64,000 nucleotides of DNA, from positions 62,001 through 126,000 of the forward strand of contig BLJB01000064.1 of NCBI GenBank assembly GCA_013423325.1. The letters are read 5' to 3'. This document shows positions 58,521-64,000 of the stretch, one piece after another. The translations under genes were made by a program, and so were the position numbers. Within the stretch, counting starts at the first letter, position 1, and the number at the start of each line of letters is the position of its first letter. The notes under the pieces are model-generated. The model was not told where the DNA came from and searched no databases. It saw only the letters and a program-made list of their open reading frames with translations. Source of the stretch: Usnea hakonensis (Eukaryota; Ascomycota; Lecanoromycetes; Lecanorales; Parmeliaceae).

Positions 58521-59651
58521 CTCAACAAGGCAGTCTGATCTTCGGGCATGGCCGCTGTTTAACAGGCAGAAAAGAAAATGGGTTGCGCATGAGAGTGACA
58601 GGACATGCATTGCGCGCGCTGTTCGGCACAGCAGCGCCGCGGCGGCGGCGTCCACTTTATTTCTCTCAAGGCAGTGAATGGATTGTTTTTGGTATGGAGG
58701 GGAGGGAGAGAAGGGGAGAAAAGCTCATGAGAATTAACGGCTCTGCAGCTTTCGGCCTCAGTCTCCTCGGATTCGACTTTTCTTTTACTGAAAGCTGTCT
58801 ATTTCCGAGACGTTGGTATCGGCAGTATTGTCTTACTACCATGAAGACTATTTCCAATGCTTGATGGATACTCAAAAGGGGTACACTAGATGCGGGGGGG
58901 GAAGCTGTCATCCGAGAATCCAAGGACATCTATTTGATATCGGGTGTTACGTCTTGTGAGTCCTATGACCGGACAGAACTGGTGTCGGCGGTTCGTAATG
59001 CTTAGCGTTTGTTATACGCTAGACAGCGAACACTCTATTTCCTTGTCATCTTGTTGAGGATTGCTTAGACCCCAGGTACTGTATATTCTAAAGGTTAAAA
59101 GGTTCTTGACACATAATCCTCTGGATGAGACAGATCTCTTCCTTTCGAGCATGTGCTCTGTATGAACCAACAAGAGGAGGCGTTTCCATCTTTGACGGGA
59201 CACTAATTTAATCCATATAATCCTACATCTTGAGGAGATAGCGGCAATCAACCGCGTACTAATATGAAGTACCACTCGGAAAAGAACATCGTATTTCCAG
59301 TCCACGCGGAGCAGTTCGGATGGCGAATTTGGGCCGAGTCTGGTATAGCAATCGGAAGACTATGGAAGGGGAGGGGGGGTGGGGAATGAGCAAGGTTAGT
59401 ACATCACTTCTTGGACGTTTCCCAATGCTCAGGAAATTTGAAGACTTTCCAAGGTACAACGAGAGAGATGAAGGAATTTTGGACGAAAGTGGATTTGCTG
59501 TCAAGGCTGATGGCTTAAAGTGACATTGGATCAGTCTTATAGTCAGCTCTAGATCCCTTGATAAACGAACGGTGGTCACAGTGAGATTTTTGAGGTATCA
59601 CAAGTGTACGCAAGAAAAACTTCAGTAAGTACCTTGTAACCTCTGTCCCAA
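58521..59651. other. Intergenic region, nothing recognised
   Basis: Short overlapping frames only. A short G run lies at 58893-58900. Confidence 0.45.
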
Positions 59652-61011
59652 CTATCCAGCAAGCCACCCTCCATCGACAGGCATAGGAATGCCCGTAATC
59701 CACCCCGCCTCCTCGCCACTAGCCAAGAATACTGCTGCCTTGGCCACGTCCCCAAGATTATCATCCTTCTTCAGATATGTTGAGGCAGCAATCCAACTAG
59801 CGACCGACTCATCTTCGAACCATGGCTTTGTCAATGCAGTGTTGACGACTACCTTTCGTGAGACACGGGGGTAGCTTTAATGTGACATTGGCAAACAAAG
59901 ATGACAGATACAGGAGCATTGTAAAAAATTGTTGACTTACAGCTTGGACATAGCGCATTGCAGCGAATGTTGTCTACTCCGTAATCGATGGCGATGACTC
60001 GGGTAAGATTTACGACGGCCGCTTTAGCAGCGCTGTACGCACCTAGAAGGATGGGAAAAGTGGTTTCTTAGCTGTGACATCTCTCTCATATACTGAAGCT
60101 GGCCAAGACGATCCAAGTAACTCTGTATATTACGAGGAGACTTTTGGATGGGATGTAGGGAGGGAACGCCTATAGAAAGTGGAAATCAACTCACTGCATT
60201 TTTCCAGCCCAACCACTCCCCCTATGCTAGCTAGATTAATGATACAACCTCTTTGGCCGCTCGAGTCTTGCTGCTGGGTGAGAAATTGGGTGCAAGCAAA
60301 TTTTGAACCGAGGAACGCGCTGCGAAGGTTGAGATTCCTGATAATGACTTAAGCAGGAGCACTTTGATGAAGTTTTCCCCCAGATCTCGAGAATTAATGC
60401 AAACCGATATGGAAATAGAGATGAACGCGCAATGGAAAGTGCAGGATATGACATGTCCAAGGTACATATGACTGCGAATGACTATGAAATTGTACGCACA
60501 TAGATGCATCCCAGTCTTTCTCGCCGATCTCGTGAACTCGTAAGCCCGCGATCCCGCCGCCTACATTGTTCACTATGCTGTAAGATAGTATTAGTGATTT
60601 TAGTCAACCACCTGACATCATGACAATGCTAACGCTCTGAGGGTAGATGTTCCCCAAGAATCTTTTAAGCAAAAGTTCCTCGCTTTTGTGCTGGGTCTGG
60701 AGGGGGGGGGGGAAATCCTACATGTCTAATCTGCCGCCTTTTTCAACAGCTTCTGCTACGCACGCCTCGACCTCGCCAGCTACTGTCATGTCCGCCTTCT
60801 TGAAAAGAGCTCGTTCTTCACCATAGCGCTCCACAATCAGCTCGTGAGTGGGGTTCGTGGCCTCACTAGGTGCTTCAATACGTGCAAATGGTTGGACATC
60901 TGCACAGATGATGAGTCGAGTGCCTTGAGCTGCAAAGCCAAGAGCGATAGCACGGCCAATGCCAGAGGAAGAACCAGTGACCACGGCGACTTTGTCCAAG
61001 AGACGTGACAT
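59652..61011 (-). CDS. Short-chain dehydrogenase/reductase (SDR)
   Basis: Five exons (61011-60722, 60577-60500, 60337-60195, 60042-59941, 59848-59652) splice in phase to 269 residues. Classical SDR features are complete: the cofactor motif VVTGSSSGIGRAIALGFA, IVNNVGGGIAG as the NNAG-like strand, catalytic Ser in IINLASIGGVVG, the YSAAK catalytic Tyr/Lys pair in exon 4, and a C-terminal GIPMPVDGGWLAG. The acidic residue after the second strand (CADVQP) suggests NAD preference. Such enzymes oxidise or reduce alcohols and ketones in many pathways; the substrate is unknown. All introns are GT..AG. Confidence 0.92.
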
Positions 61012-63337
61012 TTTCGCTTTCCAGGTCCAAAACACCAAAGGCACAGATTTGAAGAAAGTTGACGACAAACTGTTGGGAAGTGGTTTGTACACGTGATACT
61101 ACCGTCGAGTAAGAGTAAAATACAAATATGTGACATACTCGACATCCACCAATGATGAGTCGTGGAGATGCTCGGACGGCCCTCGGAGCCGTCCGAAGCC
61201 CCACGTAGCCTAGCCCCCTGAGTAATGCACCTAGCGGGCCAAACAAAGACCGAAAGACTGTTATGTAATAATCACAAAGTCTTTCGGTACCTCAAAAGCG
61301 CTTCTTCAACCTCTCACAGTATGATATCAAGAAGAGAACTGTTCTGGTGAGAGAGCGGCCGAGTATGTCTAAACCAATAGTCTAGGAGCATTTTTCTGCA
61401 TGAAGACCCTTTGACCAAGTGGATCTCAATTGGACTTGATCCAACCTTATTTCCAAATCGTCTTACCTATGCTGATGAAGCGAGCCCTGACCTATATGTT
61501 TATTCAAGGACATTCTCAACAACCTTGGATTAGCTTACTTCGAGTGACTGCTTGTATCGAAGCTGACCAGAAACGCTCGCCCAACCCAAGCTACTCTGAC
61601 CTAGAGACAAAATACCGACATTAAAAGGTACGAACACAAATCGACGGGAATGAACCAAGTGCGGCTCCTGCAGCGGCTTCGCCGTTATTGTGGGCATACC
61701 TACTCGTCCCAAAGGTCTTTGCCGCCAGGTTTGTTCCCATCTAGTGTCTTTCGCCCTATCTCTATCTCCACACGGTCATAAGTCTATCCTAGTTGCAAGA
61801 TTCACGCCGCTGTCGGGTCATACGAGCTAGGCCATGTCACAACAGAGGAAGCTGTTACCTTGATTTCCAAGATGATTGGAGATCATCACCATTCCGACCC
61901 GTCGATCATTGAAACAGCCAGAGCGATTGTTTCAGCCATGGGTTGCTTAGCGCTTACAATCTTTCAGGCTGGGGTAGTAAGCAGAACAGGTCCATTCAGG
62001 GTGGAGGGGTATCGTGCTTTATTCTCTCGGCATTGACAATAATTGCTGTGTCAAAAGGCTGTACAAGGTGAGGAGCACTATGGCTACACCGTGTACAAGA
62101 CTTGGGAGCCCTCTTTGAAGATGATCGGGGATATATCGAGCGAGACAGGACGCGACGCTATTGAATGATTGAACATCTTCAGTATTCTCCATCATGATTG
62201 AATTAGAGTAAAGAAAGAATATTCAACCACGGTCATCCATGCCGGAGAATGTATCCTCGGGCTGGATCATCCAACATCAATCAGACGCTATACGCCGTCA
62301 AGAAGGTCAGGATTGGGACTTCTACCTTTCCGAGCAGCAGTCTCACTTTTGCACTGCTTTTCCCTCATCAGTCGCGATAAGGATGAAATGATTTACATTC
62401 ATCGGCTTGTGCACATACGGTCGTGAGATCGCTATAATTCCTCGGACGAAGATACAGTGTGGAAAGCGATGATCTCGACCGTGGCCCCCTACCCCGACTC
62501 CACCTAGTCGATGTATAATCTCGCTTCCTGCCATGAAGCGGTAGGTCGATGGTAGGGAGCGTGGCAACTGACGAACGACGACTCACATGAAAATTGAAAT
62601 CAATGTAAGAAATGACAGATGGCACGAAATATGGCACTACAAGCCAGTCCCCGCCTAGTATTGATATGTATCAATGTTCTGCTGCGTGAGTGAGCTAATG
62701 GCATTTCTCAGATCAGGAAGTCGTTTACAACACTCGAGTACCATGCTTGTGGAATCCTTAGAGTGATTCATAGACTCAATGTCAGAATTGAGTATTGCGT
62801 GGGCCTTCTCTGAAGGATCGGACTCGAAGAGCCTACTCCAGTTCTCTTGTCTTGTCAGTCCATAGTCTAGCTTGTCTTCTGCTAGGAGAAGAGCTGCACT
62901 GTCGGCAAGCACTAATCCGGAGTATGCAATTAAGCGTACCGTAAGCACGAGGAGGGTCCGTTTCGTGATTTGTTCTCGTAAATGTGTGTTCCATTGAGGT
63001 ACTGCTCCCTTTTTTTCACAATCTGCTACCTGAAAACTTTCTAGATCAATGAAATAGCTCTATAATTATAACGAATCTTAGAAAACTCTTCATATTAAGG
63101 TTAGTCGTCTCTTACTAAGGATCTCGACCCTATAAAAATATTCAAATAATAATGATCGAGGGGATGTTGATAAAAGTGTGAAAAAAAAGTGCCAAGCAAT
63201 TAGTAGGCTTCTTGCACACGCTAATACCCGATTGAGCCTTAGCCTAAGAGGTAGCCTTCCGCTGTGCTTGGCACTAGAATAAAGCTTGCGACCGAGTTTT
63301 TGAACCTATCATCCAGGACCGATGCGAGAACCTATTT
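61012..63337. other. Intergenic region with two inverted repeats
   Basis: A 9-bp stem TCGGACGGC with a 7-nt loop is at 61172-61196, and an 11-bp stem with an 18-nt loop at 61249-61288. Frames at 61430-61624 and 62655-62948 are short and show no family features. No gene is claimed. Confidence 0.5.
61249..61288. repeat. Inverted repeat, 11-bp arms
   Basis: ACCGAAAGACT at 61249-61259 is the exact reverse complement of AGTCTTTCGGT at 61278-61288, with an 18-nt AT-rich loop. It could be a terminator-like hairpin or the remains of a small element. Confidence 0.75.
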
Positions 63338-64000
63338 ATGCGGTTGGCGCTGCAAAGGCTTCTGGCAAGCCCATCTGCATTGTCCATTTTACGGAGCGTT
63401 GTTCAGTCAGGTAGTACCAGCTTCTTCCAGCACCACGCCCCTTCAACGCCTACTGGACAGACGAGGGAGTATGCAGCAAAAGAGCAGGGACGAGAACAGC
63501 GTTCAGATTCTGACACAAGGACTCTCCGATCACAAGAGCTATCAGCGGTGACCAGGGACGATAGACCTGTCGAAGGAGCCATTGAGCGCACTGGGCACGA
63601 CATCCCACGAGCACATGCACGATTGCCCAATGCTCAAAGAGTCCATAATATCGAAGGTGCGGGAATCTCTCCATCGACAGTCAAACCAGATCCTCAGAAA
63701 GCTCCAGTCAAACGATATGATATTCGAAGCGACAGTCCCGGCTTGAGAAATCGACTAGCACTAATTACCACGGCTCAAAGAAACAATGGCAGCTGGAGGG
63801 ATCGCTTGGTGACATTTGAACAGCATGGATACGAGTCAGACCTCGAAGCACCGGCTCTTCAAGGTCTGCGGCTGGTCGATGACCCATCACATACTCAGGA
63901 TTGGGACTTATGGCTGGAGTTGATTGTCTTTCGTAAACGACATCATGGCGCCGAAGGTACGATGGTGATATACAAGGAGATCTTTCGACGGGGCCTACGG
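63338..64000 (+). CDS. Probable mitochondrial protein, PPR-like, truncated by the window edge
   Basis: From ATG 63338 a frame stays open for 221 codons to the last base, so the gene continues past the window. The N-terminus (MRLALQRLLASPSALSILRS) has the Arg/Leu/Ser amphipathic look of a mitochondrial presequence. A polar, low-complexity linker follows, then a helical region (WRDRLVTFEQHGYESDL, DWDLWLELIVFRKRHHGAEGTMVIYKEIFRRG) that resembles the start of fungal pentatricopeptide-repeat RNA-binding proteins of mitochondria. That assignment is tentative. Confidence 0.6.
   Translation, partial: MRLALQRLLASPSALSILRSVVQSGSTSFFQHHAPSTPTGQTREYAAKEQGREQRSDSDTRTLRSQELSAVTRDDRPVEGAIERTGHDIPRAHARLPNAQRVHNIEGAGISPSTVKPDPQKAPVKRYDIRSDSPGLRNRLALITTAQRNNGSWRDRLVTFEQHGYESDLEAPALQGLRLVDDPSHTQDWDLWLELIVFRKRHHGAEGTMVIYKEIFRRGLR

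Overview
The window is nuclear DNA from a filamentous ascomycete (Pezizomycotina). Most genes have one to six short introns (about 42-220 bp) with GT..AG borders. Families typical of these fungi are present: MDM34, UstYa/DUF3328 proteins, a PTH11-type rhodopsin-fold membrane protein, a patatin-NB-ARC protein and CorA-like proteins. AT-rich, gene-free blocks look like repeats inactivated by point mutation (RIP). The genus cannot be fixed from the sequence alone.

Layout. 1-6.4 kb is gene-poor and repeat-derived. 6.4-8.3 kb is a CorA-like gene with a 9-nt internal exon. 8.3-10.7 kb is C-rich low complexity with an assembly gap. 10.8-21.9 kb is a conserved block: a protease-like/ubiquitin-like/BAG fusion (-), a single-pass membrane protein (+), the ER HSP70 BiP/Kar2 (+) and the ERMES subunit Mdm34 (+). 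22-37 kb is an accessory island cut by three AT-rich repeat blocks; it holds an FAD monooxygenase, a rhodopsin-like membrane protein, two O-methyltransferases, two UstYa-family oxidases and a tiny secreted peptide gene with three tandem NIVYPDF-type repeats. 37-42.6 kb is a DUF7708/DUF7025/AAA-type gene with an apparent frameshift, plus a decayed copy of its ATPase part. 42.9-48.9 kb returns to housekeeping: a TMEM184/OST-alpha-like protein, a CCDC47-like ER protein and a small cytochrome c oxidase subunit. 49.9-53.2 kb is a patatin-NB-ARC gene. 54.7-61.0 kb holds a LaeA/UMTA-type methyltransferase, a second CorA-like gene and a short-chain dehydrogenase. A probable mitochondrial, PPR-like gene runs off the right edge.

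Main discovery. 28.9-35.4 kb reads as an undescribed ribosomally synthesised, post-translationally modified peptide (RiPP) cluster of the dikaritin type. The precursor (32030-32336) has a signal peptide and an Asp-rich region carrying three near-identical IVYP repeats. It sits between two UstYa homologues with the expected His/Cys motifs and two O-methyltransferases; the FAD monooxygenase at 23.0 kb may also belong. Unusually, the repeats are not separated by dibasic Kex2 sites. The chemistry and product are inferred, not shown.
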